A DNA stretch of 62,690 nt from Opitutales bacterium (GCA_007130045.1 SLTG01000044.1:1-62690), one strand, 5' to 3'. Shown: positions 8,123 to 18,170, counted from the first letter of the stretch. Translations and numbers: made by a program. Notes: generated by a model not told the origin, from the letters alone.

Positions 8123-8611
8123 TCACGGCCTCTTTAAGTCCTCGGCGGGTTTCCCCGCATCGACGTCACCGTTTTCCGGAGACGGGTCGTCAAGCATGTC
8201 GTCGAAAATGGCCACCAGGGCGGTCATCACGGCAAGACCGATACCGAATTCCACCAGCAGGATGCCGTAATAGCGCACCATGGGTTCCTCAATGCCCGGG
8301 ACCGGAACGACGCCGTAGTCCATGTAATGGCCCCCGAACGCGAGCGTGACAAGACCGGTCCCCGCAAAAATGAGCGCCCCGATCGACGCGACAGGAATGG
8401 CCGCCTCGGTTGAAATCTCGCTCTGGGCCGCGCACCGCCCCTCGGTCATGCGAAGCAGAATAACGCCGGCGGCAAGGAGCGCGCCGCCTTGAAATCCGCC
8501 TCCAGGACTGTAGTGCCCATGGATGATCACGTAGATGCCGAAAAGCTGGATCAAGGGGGCGAGGGCACGGCCGGCGACAATGATAATCACGCTCTGGGAA
8601 GGACTAGTCAT
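8123..8611 (-). CDS. mnhB: Na+/H+ antiporter subunit B (MnhB domain)
   Basis: 162 residues. It has four helices with the MnhB hallmarks HGHYSPGGGFQGGALLAAGVIL near residues 32-53 and EFGIGLAVMTALVAIFD near the end. The C-terminal tail (DDPSPENGDVDAGKP) is acidic and soluble. It overlaps the MbhE-like gene upstream by eight bases, so translation is probably coupled. It would be equivalent to MbhF in the archaeal hydrogenase order. Confidence 0.9.
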   Translation of the reverse strand: MTSPSQSVIIIVAGRALAPLIQLFGIYVIIHGHYSPGGGFQGGALLAAGVILLRMTEGRCAAQSEISTEAAIPVASIGALIFAGTGLVTLAFGGHYMDYGVVPVPGIEEPMVRYYGILLVEFGIGLAVMTALVAIFDDMLDDPSPENGDVDAGKPAEDLKRP

Positions 8612-8906
8612 ACCGCCTCCTTCTTCTCAAAATCAGAAAACACGACACGCCGGCGGTGAACACGACAATCACTTCGCCGAGCGTATCCACGCTGCGGTAG
8701 TCGGCGAGGACTACGGTCACCATGTTGGGGGTGGCGGCGTCGCGGTAGGCGTTCCTGACGAAATAATCGCCGGCCACCAGTCCTCCGGCCCGGTTCCGTT
8801 CGCGGTGCATCGGCGCGTCCGGGTCGCCGCGCGCCGGCAGGTGCAGTGTCGCATGAATCAGCAGCCCCGCAAAAACCAGCAGCAATATGTAATTAAAGAT
8901 CTTAAT
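8604..8906 (-). CDS. MbhE-like subunit (MrpA C-terminal domain as a separate gene), probable ATT start
   Basis: About 100 residues: helix KIFNYILLLVFAGLLIHATL, then a periplasmic loop ending in MVTVVLADYRSVDTLGEVIVVFTAG, the signature of the MbhE domain that closes long MrpA proteins. No ATG or GTG fits. The longer ATG-initiated frame to 9005 overlaps 100 bases of mbhD and adds unrelated residues. An ATT at 8904-8906 overlaps the mbhD stop (GATTAA) and has CGGAGG seven bases upstream, so I choose it. TTG at 8883-8885 is the alternative. Function by family: lateral helix and loop joining antiporter modules. Confidence 0.8.
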   Translation of the reverse strand: MKIFNYILLLVFAGLLIHATLHLPARGDPDAPMHRERNRAGGLVAGDYFVRNAYRDAATPNMVTVVLADYRSVDTLGEVIVVFTAGVSCFLILRRRRRYD

Positions 8907-9147
8907 CCCGAGTCCTCCGTGAAGTTTGAGAAACGGCGGCGATGAAGTAGACCCCGACGATGCCCGCGCCGACCACCGCCTCGGTGAATCCGACATCGAT
9001 CGCACCCATTGAGATAAACAGCAGCGCCATGGTCAATGTGAACGCCGTTGCGGCCGCCGCGGCCGCCAGGAGGTCCTTCACGGACAACGCGAGAAATGCG
9101 GTCGTCAGCAGAAGCAGGTACAGCACTATTTCGATCAACCAGTTCAT
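8902..9147 (-). CDS. MbhD-like subunit (DUF4040, MrpA C-terminal domain as a separate gene)
   Basis: 81 residues with three short helices: VLYLLLLTTAFLALSV, AAAAATAFTLTMALLFISM, and FTEAVVGAGIVGVYFIAAV. The DVGFTEAVVGAG motif is typical of the MbhD domain, which in standard Mrp systems is part of the large MrpA subunit but stands alone in membrane-bound hydrogenases. It overlaps mnhG by four bases at its start. Its stop overlaps the ATT start proposed for the next gene. Confidence 0.88.
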   Translation of the reverse strand: MNWLIEIVLYLLLLTTAFLALSVKDLLAAAAAATAFTLTMALLFISMGAIDVGFTEAVVGAGIVGVYFIAAVSQTSRRTRD

Positions 9148-9473
9148 TTCCCATTCGTTTCAGCACGTTCTTCCTTCCGCCACGGACGATCACCTCGGAG
9201 CCAGGCGGCCCGCGCGAGCGCGTGTACCGCTACGGGGTTCGCCAGCATGATGAACGCAATGGCGATGAGCAGCTTGGCCATGGCCAGAGACACCCCTTCG
9301 ATGACCACCAGACCGAGCAAAAGGAAAATAATTCCTGTTGTGTCCACCTTGCTGGCGGCGTGGGTGCGGCTGAAGAAATCCGGCAGACGAAGGATGCCGA
9401 TGCTTCCCACCAGCATGATCAGCAATCCCACAACGATCAAGCCCACCGAAACGGCAATCTGCAACAGGCTCAT
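9144..9473 (-). CDS. mnhG: Na+/H+ antiporter subunit G
   Basis: 109 residues, three helices. The family core GSIGILRLPDFFSRTHAASK (about 26-45) is well kept and is followed by DTTGIIFLLLGLVVIEG. The start is the ATG at 9473, which overlaps the mnhF stop by four bases; the longer frame upstream is mnhF read out of frame. The C-terminal tail is charged. It is an accessory membrane subunit of the Mrp complex, homologous to MbhC. Confidence 0.92.
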   Translation of the reverse strand: MSLLQIAVSVGLIVVGLLIMLVGSIGILRLPDFFSRTHAASKVDTTGIIFLLLGLVVIEGVSLAMAKLLIAIAFIMLANPVAVHALARAAWLRGDRPWRKEERAETNGK

Positions 9474-9742
9474 GATGACGCCTCCCTTTCCCTGCGAAAG
9501 TACTTGGCGACTGCGATGCCCGCGATGAAGTTCAGCACGGCATAAGCGAGGGCGATATCCGCGAACATGTCGAATCTGCCGTAAAGGAATCCGAACATGC
9601 AAACCAGCCCGATGGTCTTTGCCCCCATCGCCCCGATCGCGAGCAACCGATCAAAAACGGTGGGGCCGCGAACCACCCGGTAAAACGGCAGGAGAATGAT
9701 TCCGACAAGCGCAATCGTAGCGACCGTAAAGAAGATCTCCAT
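9470..9742 (-). CDS. mnhF: Na+/H+ antiporter subunit F
   Basis: 90 residues with three hydrophobic helices. The signature FYRVVRGPTVFDRLLAIGAMG (about 20-40) is the MrpF hallmark. The sequence ends with a basic cytosolic tail KYFRREREASS. It lies two bases after mnhE and overlaps mnhG, matching the E-F-G order found in all Mrp and Mbh modules. Confidence 0.92.
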   Translation of the reverse strand: MEIFFTVATIALVGIILLPFYRVVRGPTVFDRLLAIGAMGAKTIGLVCMFGFLYGRFDMFADIALAYAVLNFIAGIAVAKYFRREREASS

Positions 9743-9744
9743 AT

Positions 9745-10326
9745 TTAATCGTCCTCGAATTCCGCAAGTCTCTTCCCGTCGTAGGCGGCCCGTTCGCCCG
9801 AAGCGCCGAACAACCGGGCAATGTGCCGAGCGATCGCCCCCTCCAGCAACTCGTCCGCATTGCGCCCGGTCAACGCATGCACCTGGTACCGGTCGCCGTC
9901 AACCTTCAGCGACAGCGTCCCGGGCGTCAGGGTAATGGAATTCGCAAGCGTCACACGGGCCACCGAATGAGGCTGGGCGCTCTTGAACTCCACCACGCAG
10001 GGATCGAGATTCATGCGGGGTGACAGCACGATAATCGTCACCTGCCAGGTTGCCTTGATCATCTGAACCGACAGCCACGGAATATAAAACGGAAAGCGGT
10101 GAAAATGCGCGAGCAGCGACTTGTCTTTCTTCTCCTCCGCGCTGCCCGGAGAACGGTATTGAAGCCACATCACAATTCCGACCGCAATCAGGCCGAACCC
10201 GATGTGGAGCGCGTCGTATTTTCCGCTCATAACCAGCCAGAATAGCAGCAGGATCGCCGCTTCGCCCCAAAAAAAGCCCCGGCTCACACTCGTTTTCGAT
10301 GAATTACCTGACGGATCGTTCGACAT
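9745..10326 (-). CDS. mnhE: Na+/H+ antiporter subunit E, first gene of the Mrp operon
   Basis: 193 residues. Two N-terminal helices (about 22-55) are followed by a cytosolic domain with SITLTPGTLSLKVDGDRYQVHALT, typical of MrpE. I chose ATG 10326 because GGAGG lies 11 bases upstream; the open frame to 10413 adds an unlikely leader. It heads an eleven-gene operon whose members are spaced by at most about 55 bases, most of them overlapping or nearly so. TTGACA occurs on this strand at 10421-10426, but I see no convincing -10 after it. Confidence 0.9.
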   Translation of the reverse strand: MSNDPSGNSSKTSVSRGFFWGEAAILLLFWLVMSGKYDALHIGFGLIAVGIVMWLQYRSPGSAEEKKDKSLLAHFHRFPFYIPWLSVQMIKATWQVTIIVLSPRMNLDPCVVEFKSAQPHSVARVTLANSITLTPGTLSLKVDGDRYQVHALTGRNADELLEGAIARHIARLFGASGERAAYDGKRLAEFEDD

Positions 10327-10538
10327 GACATTTACTTCCTCCCAATGCGGCGGAGCGTTTGAAAGTCCCCATCGCAGATCAAAGCTGTAAGGTTTCCGAG
10401 GATTTGCCTGCACAGGAGTTTGTCAACGCAAGTTCGCGCGACACGCTCGAACCCTGCCGCAAACCGACCGATTCGGGAAAATCTGTGGCTTCACGCCTGC
10501 GCGATTAACGGATCTTCGCCCGATGAATGAGACAGGCG

Positions 10539-13500
10539 TCAATTCCCGGCGAGCTCCGCCTCCTCCACTGGCACCGTTTCCGGCTGACGGTTCCGGTTGA
10601 AGAGCGTGTAAACGATCGGAATGACAAAGAGAGTGATCGCCGCGGAACTGATCAAACCGCCAATCACCGCGCGGGCGAGCGGCGCCTGAGCCTCGGCCCC
10701 TTCTCCGAGCCCCGCGGCCAGGGGGGTGAGCGCCAGAATAGTCGTCAGCGACGTCATCAGGATCGGACGCAGACGGCGGCGCCCCGCCTCGCGCGCGGCG
10801 TCTTCAGCGGACGCGCCGGCGACCTGGAGCCGGGACGCCTGGTCAACGATAAGGATGGCGTTGTTCACAACGATGCCTCCGAGCATGATCAGCCCGATGT
10901 AGGATTGCACGTTGAGGGTACTCCCGGTGAGGAAAAGCATCACGATCGCCCCGATCGCAGCCAGTGGCACGGAGAACATCACGACCAGGGGGTTGCGCAA
11001 CGATTCGTACAAGCACGCCATGACCATGTAAACGAGCAGGATTGAAAGAACGAGACTGAGCATCAACTCCCGGAAGGCTCTCTGCTGCTCCTCGTAGTCT
11101 CCACGGACGAAGATCTGGTAATTCGGCGGCAGCGGGATTCCCGAAACCGCCGCCATGATGTCTCGGCTGGCCGAGCCGAGGTCCCGGTCGGTAAAATTGA
11201 CCGCGACGTTTGCGACACGCTGCTGATTGCGCCGTTCGATCTGCGTCGGTCCGGGTTCCCGGTCGAACGTCACGAGACTCCGAAGAGCGATCTGTTCGCC
11301 GTTTTCGTTGGGAATCGTCAAATCGAGCACGTCCGTCAACTCCATGCGGTCGGCATCGCGCAGGCGCACAAGCATACGCACCTCGTCGCCGTTGTCGCGA
11401 AACTCCCCGGCCAATGTGCCGCCGATGGCGGTCCTCAGCATGCGAGCGATCCGGCCCGTTGTGAGCCCGAAATCGGCGGCCCGCTCGCGATCGATCCGCA
11501 CCAACTGGCGCGGCACGCCTTCCTGGCGGCTGATCGTGACGTCGGTCACTCCCTCGACGCCCTCGACCGCAAGGCTGACCTGTTCGGTCAGAGCGTCGAG
11601 CGTATTGAGATCGAACCCGGTTATCTCCACGCCGAGCCGGTCGGCATCGTCACCGCCTCCAGTAGCCATCCGTAGAAGGAAGAGCCCGCGCCCGGGACTG
11701 GTCCGGATATCCACACCCGCGATATCGCGCAGCTTCTCCCTGAGATCGTCGGCGATTTCTTCGCTGGAACGGGTGCGTTGCGAAAGAGGCACGAGATAGG
11801 CGCGGACATCGCCTCGCGCCTTCGAGGTCGGCCTCCACCAGGACGAACCGACCCTCACCTCGATATTATCGATCTCGGGCACGTTTTCCACAACGATGCG
11901 CTCGATCCGCACCATCATCGCATCCATGGTCTCAATACGCGTGCCCTCGCCCATTTCGGCGTTCACACGCACCTCGCCCTCGTCGGCCTCCGGCATAAAT
12001 TCGGTGCCCAGATGAGGAATCAGGGCAAAGGTTCCGGCGAACAGCAACGCGGCCCCGCCCAGGCAGGCGGTACGGTTTCGGAAGGCCGAATCGAGCAGTT
12101 TACGGTAGCCTTCCTCCATGCGCTTGAATTGGGCGCCCGCCCATGTCAGAATGCCCCTTCCTGTTTCCGCGATCCCGCTGCGCGGCGCATCCGTCGCGGG
12201 CGGCACCCGGGCGGCCAGCATCGGAACCAGGGTCAGCGCGACGATAAGGGAGCAAAGGAGCGTGAAGCTGATGACGTAGGCGAGTTGTCTGAACATTATC
12301 CCGCTCACGCCCTCGAGGAAAACGAGTGGCAGAAAAATCGCCATGGTCGTTAGGGTGCTGGCGACGATGGCGGCGGCGACTTCCGATGAGCCCTGGTGGG
12401 CGGCTTTGTGCGGAGGGCTCCCCTTTTCGCGCAGGCGGAATATGTTCTCCAGGACGACGATCGCGTTGTCCACCATCATGCCGACTCCCAGCGCGATGCC
12501 GCCGAGCGTCATCAGGTTGAGGGTCAACCCGAGGAAATACATCAGCGAAAACGCAGCGATGACGGAGATTGGAATGGCCGTGGCGATAATCGCCGTGCTG
12601 CGGACGCTTCGAAGAAAGAACAGCAGAACGACGATCGCAAGGATCCCGCCGTAGAGAATGGAACGCGTCACGTTGGCGATCGAACGCTCGATGTACTCCG
12701 ACGTGTCTCGAATCGAGGTGAGGTGAAGCTGGGCATAGTCGGCGTTGATCCGGTCCACTTCCCGGCGCACATCCCGCACGACCTGAACCGTGTTCGTTCC
12801 GGATTGTTTACGGATGGCAAGGAGGATGCCCGGTTCGCCGTTGATGCGCGTCACCCGGGTGACTTCTCGGTGAGTATCCTGCACTTCGGCCAGTTGCGCG
12901 AGGTAAACAGGCGCGCCGTCGCGCCTCGCCACCACGATATCGCGGAGCTCGTCGAGACTGGCAAGAAGGCCGGGCGTGCGTAGGGCAACCTGAAAACGCC
13001 CCTCTTCGATCTCGCCCGCCGGCACGACGATGTTTTCCTCCCGGATTCGCTCGACTATGCTCTCGAGCGATATGCCGAGAGCGCGAATCCGCTCGGGATC
13101 CACCGTTACCCGAATTTCCCGCTCCAAGCCGCCCCATACGTCCACCGCGCCCACACCGGGAACCCTGTCGAGCCGATTCCGGATCCGGTTGTCGAGCAAC
13201 GTTCGCAGATCGATCGGATCGAGCCGGCTCGACGCCCCGAGAATGATCACCGGAAACTGGTTCGGGTCGAATTTCCTGAGTTGCGGACGGTCGGCATCCT
13301 GCGGCAGGCGATTCAGAATTCGGTCCAGGCGGTCGCGAACGTCGTTCGATGCTTCGTCGAGGTTCGTTCCCCAGACAAACGAAAGGGTGACCTGACTGTT
13401 GCCTTCAAGGGAATTCGAGAAAATCTCCTCCACCCCCGGCACGGCCGCGACAGCCTCCTCCACCGGCCGGGTAATCAACTGTTCGATTTCCTCGGGGCTC

Positions 13501-13661
13501 GCGTTCTCGTAGCTCGTGGCCACGGTCAGGCGCGGAAACTCGACCTCCGGGATCAGGTCGATCGGAAGACGGGAAACCGAAATCGCACCGACAAGAATCA
13601 CGATCAGCGCGACCATGACGGTGAATACCGGCCGGTTGATACTGAAGGAGGACAGGTTCAT
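10539..13661 (-). CDS. RND efflux pump inner-membrane transporter (AcrB/HAE1-like)
   Basis: 1040 residues, the full RND length. The N-terminal helix [20 protein letters not shown], two large periplasmic loops and twelve helices are apparent. In TM4 the relay segment reads [14 protein letters not shown], with one Asp where AcrB has two, as in many HAE1-type pumps. It overlaps the adaptor gene by four bases and would form a tripartite pump with it and an outer-membrane channel encoded elsewhere. The C-terminus ends in a short charged cytosolic tail. Substrate cannot be predicted. Confidence 0.93.
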   Translation of the reverse strand: MNLSSFSINRPVFTVMVALIVILVGAISVSRLPIDLIPEVEFPRLTVATSYENASPEEIEQLITRPVEEAVAAVPGVEEIFSNSLEGNSQVTLSFVWGTNLDEASNDVRDRLDRILNRLPQDADRPQLRKFDPNQFPVIILGASSRLDPIDLRTLLDNRIRNRLDRVPGVGAVDVWGGLEREIRVTVDPERIRALGISLESIVERIREENIVVPAGEIEEGRFQVALRTPGLLASLDELRDIVVARRDGAPVYLAQLAEVQDTHREVTRVTRINGEPGILLAIRKQSGTNTVQVVRDVRREVDRINADYAQLHLTSIRDTSEYIERSIANVTRSILYGGILAIVVLLFFLRSVRSTAIIATAIPISVIAAFSLMYFLGLTLNLMTLGGIALGVGMMVDNAIVVLENIFRLREKGSPPHKAAHQGSSEVAAAIVASTLTTMAIFLPLVFLEGVSGIMFRQLAYVISFTLLCSLIVALTLVPMLAARVPPATDAPRSGIAETGRGILTWAGAQFKRMEEGYRKLLDSAFRNRTACLGGAALLFAGTFALIPHLGTEFMPEADEGEVRVNAEMGEGTRIETMDAMMVRIERIVVENVPEIDNIEVRVGSSWWRPTSKARGDVRAYLVPLSQRTRSSEEIADDLREKLRDIAGVDIRTSPGRGLFLLRMATGGGDDADRLGVEITGFDLNTLDALTEQVSLAVEGVEGVTDVTISRQEGVPRQLVRIDRERAADFGLTTGRIARMLRTAIGGTLAGEFRDNGDEVRMLVRLRDADRMELTDVLDLTIPNENGEQIALRSLVTFDREPGPTQIERRNQQRVANVAVNFTDRDLGSASRDIMAAVSGIPLPPNYQIFVRGDYEEQQRAFRELMLSLVLSILLVYMVMACLYESLRNPLVVMFSVPLAAIGAIVMLFLTGSTLNVQSYIGLIMLGGIVVNNAILIVDQASRLQVAGASAEDAAREAGRRRLRPILMTSLTTILALTPLAAGLGEGAEAQAPLARAVIGGLISSAAITLFVIPIVYTLFNRNRQPETVPVEEAELAGN

Positions 13662-14899
13662 CGGACCTCCGCGCGCTCTTCGATCTCGACTTGCGTCAAA
13701 CCGGGATCACCGGATTCACGGGGTTCCCGGCGGCCAACGATGTTCACGCGGACCCCGTCGGTCAACTGGTCCTGACCCAGCACGACAACGTCCCCTTCGA
13801 GATGCGGCTCCAGGATCTGCACCAATTGGCCTTCGATAAAACCGGGCCGCACCGTGTAAAACCGAGCCGTTTCACCGTCTTCCCCGCCCTCGATAACAAA
13901 CAATCCCTGTTCGCCCTCCCGCCGCACGAGCGCGCTGCGCGGCGCAATGACCGCATTCTCCGCACGGTCGAGCTCCATCCGGACTCGGACGAATTGTCCC
14001 GGCATAAGGCGCTCATCGGGATTGGAAACGTCCAGCTCGACGCGCGCCTGCCTCGACGTTTCGCGGAATTGCGGCGCCCGCCGCATCACTCTCGCGTCGA
14101 ATGTTTCGCCCGTAAGGGAATCCGTGGCGACCAGGCCCGGCTGGTCGATCCGGATTCGCTCGTAATCCCGTTCGGTCACCTGGATCACCGCGCGCAACCG
14201 TTGAAGATCAACAAGCGAAATAATCCGGTCGCCGGGCGCCAGTGTGGTGCCTTCTTCGACGTAGCGTTCGCCGACGACGCGAATGTCCCCCTCCCCCTCC
14301 CAACGGGCGTCGACCTCGGTGTAGGACAAACGGAGTCGCGCGGCGCGCAGGCCGGCGTCGCGTTGCAGGATCGTCGCTTCGGCCACGCGAACACGCGAGC
14401 GCTCGGCCTGAACGGCGGCTTCGGACGCTTCAAGGTCGGACATGGACACCACCCGTCGCTCCCGCAGCGCTTCCACCCGGTCGCGCTCCCGTTCGGCCAA
14501 CTCCAGCGAACTTCGCGCCTCCTCCAGATTGGCGCGGGCGACTTCCAGCTCGGCTTCGGCCTGGGCCACGTCCTGAAGGAACTCCTCGTCGTCGATCCGC
14601 GCGATCACGTCCCCGCGTTCAACGACGTCACCGATGTCAACCGCCAAGCGGGAAAGCCGGCCTCCGACCTTCGCAACGACGTCGAAATTGGAACGTGAGG
14701 ACAACGACCCCGTAAAGGTCCGCAGGTCCCGGATGGCTCCCGTCTCAAGCGGTGCCACCTCAACCGCCACCACGCTTCCGCCCGTCCGCGGTCCCGAATC
14801 CATCCCGTCTTCGGTGAACCGATGGTAAAACAGAGCCGCGAGGGCGAGAGCGAGCGCCCCCCCGAAAACAATCATCAACATCCTCCGTGTCCGCTGCAT
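13658..14899 (-). CDS. RND efflux periplasmic adaptor (HlyD/AcrA family)
   Basis: 413 residues. An N-terminal membrane anchor (about 7-24) is followed by a lipoyl half-motif, an alpha-hairpin coiled coil (about 112-190, rich in EAELEVARANLEEA-type heptads), the second lipoyl half and a beta-barrel domain with LVRREGEQGLFVIEGG. It links the transporter encoded next to an outer-membrane duct. GGAAAGG five bases before the ATG is a good ribosome site. It starts an operon with the transporter; no regulator gene lies beside it. Confidence 0.92.
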   Translation of the reverse strand: MQRTRRMLMIVFGGALALALAALFYHRFTEDGMDSGPRTGGSVVAVEVAPLETGAIRDLRTFTGSLSSRSNFDVVAKVGGRLSRLAVDIGDVVERGDVIARIDDEEFLQDVAQAEAELEVARANLEEARSSLELAERERDRVEALRERRVVSMSDLEASEAAVQAERSRVRVAEATILQRDAGLRAARLRLSYTEVDARWEGEGDIRVVGERYVEEGTTLAPGDRIISLVDLQRLRAVIQVTERDYERIRIDQPGLVATDSLTGETFDARVMRRAPQFRETSRQARVELDVSNPDERLMPGQFVRVRMELDRAENAVIAPRSALVRREGEQGLFVIEGGEDGETARFYTVRPGFIEGQLVQILEPHLEGDVVVLGQDQLTDGVRVNIVGRREPRESGDPGLTQVEIEERAEVR

Positions 14900-15282
14900 A
14901 AATACCTTTCCGAACTCGCACCGCGCGAAAGAATCATCCTGTGCTCCGTCCGCTCAAGCCGGTTGTTCAACCGGAGAAAACGACGTACTAAAAAAGAATT
15001 CAATCACTGACCGGAGTGTTTTGCAAAAGTTTCATCATAAAATGCATCCCGCGTTCCGGATCAGCTGCGGCACCGGGACTTCACCGATGCCTCACGCGGA
15101 CATTGGAGGGCTCGGCCGGGTCGCTCCGGAAGGCGCCCGAAACACCTCCGGCAAACGCCTGAATCGACCGTTCTTTTACTCTGGCTCTTTCAGACAAAGA
15201 TGCTAGCCTCCGATCCGGATATCGTTGAATTCGACGTGTCCGCGACACCCAACCAACGAAAAACCATTAAACCGAAACCTCC
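14900..15282. promoter_or_regulatory. Divergent control region between the RND pump and lemA
   Basis: No gene seen in 383 bases. At 14959-14974 lies CCGGTTGTTCAACCGG, two perfect 7-base half-sites around TT, placed where an operator for the pump promoter would be. On the minus strand TTGAGC follows, with 17 bases to a poor ATTCTT. Closer to lemA, GTGTCCGCGACAC (15236-15248) is a second short dyad. The middle part shows nothing I recognise. Confidence 0.4.
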
Positions 15283-15882
15283 ATGGACTATTTGCCGATA
15301 ATCATTGTACTGGTCGCTGTCGTCGCACTGATTTTCTTTACCGTCAGCATATACAACCGGCTGGTGACGCTCAGAAATCGCTTCAAGAACGCCTTTTCCC
15401 AGATCGACGTGCAGTTGAAGCGCCGTTACGATCTCATCCCGAACCTGGTGGAAACGGCCAAGGCTTACCTCAGTCACGAGCGGGAAACCCTTGAGGCGGT
15501 CATCCAGGCCCGCAACACGGCCAGCCAGGCGAACGAGAAGGCGGCGGCGCACCCGGAGGACGCCTCGGCGATCAAGGGATTGATGGGAGCGGAAACCGCG
15601 CTTACGGGCGCGCTGGGCAAGCTTTTCGCGCTGTCCGAAGCATATCCCGACCTCAAGGCCAACCAGAACATGGCCCAGCTTTCCGAAGAATTGTCCTCGA
15701 CCGAGAACAAGATCGCGTTCGCGCGGCAAGCCTTCAACGACTCCGTCATGCGCTACAACACGGAACGCGAGAAATTCCCGAACAACATGATCGCCGGCCC
15801 CTTCAACTTCCAGGCCGCCCAGCTATTCGAAATCGAAAGCTCGGAACAGCGCGAGGCGCCGAAAGTGTCGTTCGGAAATTAG
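15283..15882 (+). CDS. lemA: LemA family protein
   Basis: 199 residues. An N-terminal membrane helix (about 4-24) is followed by YNRLVTLRNRFKNAFSQIDVQLKRRYDLIPNLVETAK, the conserved LemA core, and long helices to the end with NRLVTLRN-type and YNTEREKFPNNM motifs. The function of LemA proteins is not settled; they are anchored four-helix proteins commonly encoded next to M48 peptidases of the HtpX type, as here (84 bases downstream). The start has no Shine-Dalgarno sequence. Confidence 0.9.
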   Translation: MDYLPIIIVLVAVVALIFFTVSIYNRLVTLRNRFKNAFSQIDVQLKRRYDLIPNLVETAKAYLSHERETLEAVIQARNTASQANEKAAAHPEDASAIKGLMGAETALTGALGKLFALSEAYPDLKANQNMAQLSEELSSTENKIAFARQAFNDSVMRYNTEREKFPNNMIAGPFNFQAAQLFEIESSEQREAPKVSFGN

Positions 15883-15966
15883 GGGTGCTTGGTTTGTCAA
15901 CCCATCCCGGTCTCGCACGGAAACGACCCGCACGCATGATCCGCCGTTCATGTCTTACGAACCGCA

Positions 15967-17970
15967 ATGGACTTTTTTGAATCCCAGGACCGGGCGAAGC
16001 GAAAGACGTTCCTGCTTCTGCTGCTTTACTTCCTCGCCATCACCTCCATCATGATCGCGATATACGCGATCATCGTGACCGCCTTCTATTTCGCCGGCCA
16101 CGATCTTCGCATGGGACAGCGAATCGCCGATGAAGGAATCCTCCGATATTGGGATTGGCCGCTGTTCGGGTGGACCGCCGGCATCACGCTCCTGATCATC
16201 GGCGGAGGCAGCGCTTACCGCGTGATCGAACTGCGCGGCGACGGGGGCAAGGTTGCCACCCTGTTGGGCGGCGAGCCCGTCGATCCGTCAACGGAGGATC
16301 CGGCGGCACGGCGCCTGGTCAACGTCGTCGAAGAGATGTCCATCGCCTCGGGCACGCCGGTTCCCCGGATATTCGTCCTGGAGGCGGAAAAGGGAATCAA
16401 CGCCTTCGCCGCCGGAACGTCGCCCGACAACGCCGCGGTCGCGGTCACGCGCGGGGCTTTGGAGACGCTCAGCCGGGACGAGCTGCAGGGGGTGATCGCT
16501 CACGAGTTCAGCCACATCCTTAACGGTGACATGCGCCTCAACGTGCGCCTGATGGGGCTCCTTAACGGCATTCTCGTCATTCACCTGATCGGGCTGGTCG
16601 TCCTGCGCGGCCTGTTTGTCGGAAGTTCCACGCGACGAACGGGCGGATTTTCCTCAACCAGCCGGAGCCGGGGCCGGGGCGGAGGTCACCCTGCGATCCT
16701 CGCCGTGATCGCGGCGGCGATCGCCCTGACGATCGTCGGCTATCTCGGTGTGGTTTTTGCGAGGTTGATCCAAAGCGCGGTGTCCCGCCAGCGCGAGTAC
16801 CTGGCAGATGCGGCCGCCGTCCAGTTTACCCGCGACCCTTCCGGAATCGCCGGAGCCCTCAGGAAGATCGGGGGAATGGCCTTCAATGGGCAAGTCCGTT
16901 CGGCCCATTCGGTCGAGGCGGGCCATTTCTTTTTCGCGAACGCGCTGTCCCGGACCACCGCGAATCTGTTCGCCACCCACCCGCCGTTGAGAAAGCGCAT
17001 CCGGACGATCGATCCGTCCTTCGACGGAAAGTTTCCGGTCGTCAAAGCCCCGCGGCTCCGCGACCAACCACAACGGGAAGCCCATACCGCGCCGCGGCGG
17101 CGCCAACCGATCGGAGGCGCAAGCCCTCTGCCGGGCGGCGATTTTCTTCCCGTTCGGCCGGAAATCCTTCTGGCAAGCATCGGAACACTCGCCGGCGGCC
17201 ACCGCGAGCGCGCGGCACAGATCCTGGAATCGTTCCCCGCCACGGTCCGCGAGGCCTCCCGCGAGACGCTCGGCGCCAAAGCGATCGTGTACCTTCTTCT
17301 GATTTCGAAGGATGAATCGGTCCGGGAAAAACAACTCGCTCACCTGAAGGAGAAAGCGGACCCTCGGGTACTTTCCGAACTCGACAAACTTCGGCCCGAT
17401 ATGGACGGTCTGAAGCCCGAAGGACGCCTGCCTCTGCTCGACATCTCGATGCCCGCTCTCCGTCGGCTTTCTCTGGAACAGTACCACCACTTCAAAGACG
17501 TCGTCGGCGAGCTGATCGCCGCGGACGAGAAGATTTCCCTCTTTGAATTCTGCCTTGAAAAGATCCTCTTTCGTCACCTCGACGAAAACTTCGAGGAGAA
17601 GAAGGCGAAAATCGCTCAACTCCATTCCTTCCGGGCGGTGTCGAACGAAATATCGATCGTCCTCTCGGCCCTCTCCCATGCGGGGAAGAAGGATACGACC
17701 AAGGCCTTCGGAAGCGCGATCTCCCGGCTTTCCATGATCAGGGGCGACGTCCGGATCATTCCCGAAGAATCATGTACTCCCGAAGCGATCGGAAAAGCAC
17801 TGGACCGCCTGGCGGCAATCACTCCGCCGATGAAAAAGCGTCTCCTTGATGCCGCGTCGTTTTGCGTCGCCTCGGACGGCAAACTCGCGGTGGAGGAAGG
17901 CGAACTGCTGCGCGCAATCTCCGACGGATTGGGCTGCCCCATGCCGCCGATCATCGGTGGTGAGTCGTAG
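15967..17970 (+). CDS. Membrane M48 metallopeptidase with C-terminal TerB-like domain
   Basis: 667 residues. Two helices (about 12-40 and 58-80) precede an HtpX-type catalytic domain with the zinc motif HEFSH at 179-183 and a later Glu in QREYLADAAAVQF; further helices lie at about 195-265. Residues 380-667 form a soluble domain ending in FCVASDGKLAVEEGELLRAI, typical of the TerB-like fold. Expected role: turnover of damaged membrane proteins. It probably shares an operon with lemA. HtpX itself is about 290 residues, so the extension more than doubles the protein. Confidence 0.88.
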   Translation: MDFFESQDRAKRKTFLLLLLYFLAITSIMIAIYAIIVTAFYFAGHDLRMGQRIADEGILRYWDWPLFGWTAGITLLIIGGGSAYRVIELRGDGGKVATLLGGEPVDPSTEDPAARRLVNVVEEMSIASGTPVPRIFVLEAEKGINAFAAGTSPDNAAVAVTRGALETLSRDELQGVIAHEFSHILNGDMRLNVRLMGLLNGILVIHLIGLVVLRGLFVGSSTRRTGGFSSTSRSRGRGGGHPAILAVIAAAIALTIVGYLGVVFARLIQSAVSRQREYLADAAAVQFTRDPSGIAGALRKIGGMAFNGQVRSAHSVEAGHFFFANALSRTTANLFATHPPLRKRIRTIDPSFDGKFPVVKAPRLRDQPQREAHTAPRRRQPIGGASPLPGGDFLPVRPEILLASIGTLAGGHRERAAQILESFPATVREASRETLGAKAIVYLLLISKDESVREKQLAHLKEKADPRVLSELDKLRPDMDGLKPEGRLPLLDISMPALRRLSLEQYHHFKDVVGELIAADEKISLFEFCLEKILFRHLDENFEEKKAKIAQLHSFRAVSNEISIVLSALSHAGKKDTTKAFGSAISRLSMIRGDVRIIPEESCTPEAIGKALDRLAAITPPMKKRLLDAASFCVASDGKLAVEEGELLRAISDGLGCPMPPIIGGES

Positions 17971-18170
17971 GGGAGGAGAGCGCCGCGTCGCGCGGAACAG
18001 ATTCGAGTGCCGGACTTGTCACGTTTCACCTGTTCGCTCCCTTCTTGAGTGTTTCCCATCGATCACAGCACCCTGTGAACCTATTGCCTCTGCGTTTATC
18101 TGGGGAACACTTTTTCTTTTTCGCTTTCTCTTTCTTCTCAGTTGTTGCAATTTCCACCTTCTGAAAAACA

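Noticed and set aside
8907-9005. ATG start at 9005 for the MbhE-like gene
   Set aside because: It would overlap about 100 bases of mbhD and add a basic stretch unrelated to the family.
17971-18170. Pyrimidine tract (about 18110-18140) as a repeat or control element
   Set aside because: Unusual composition but no symmetry, promoter or known motif; too little to support a call.
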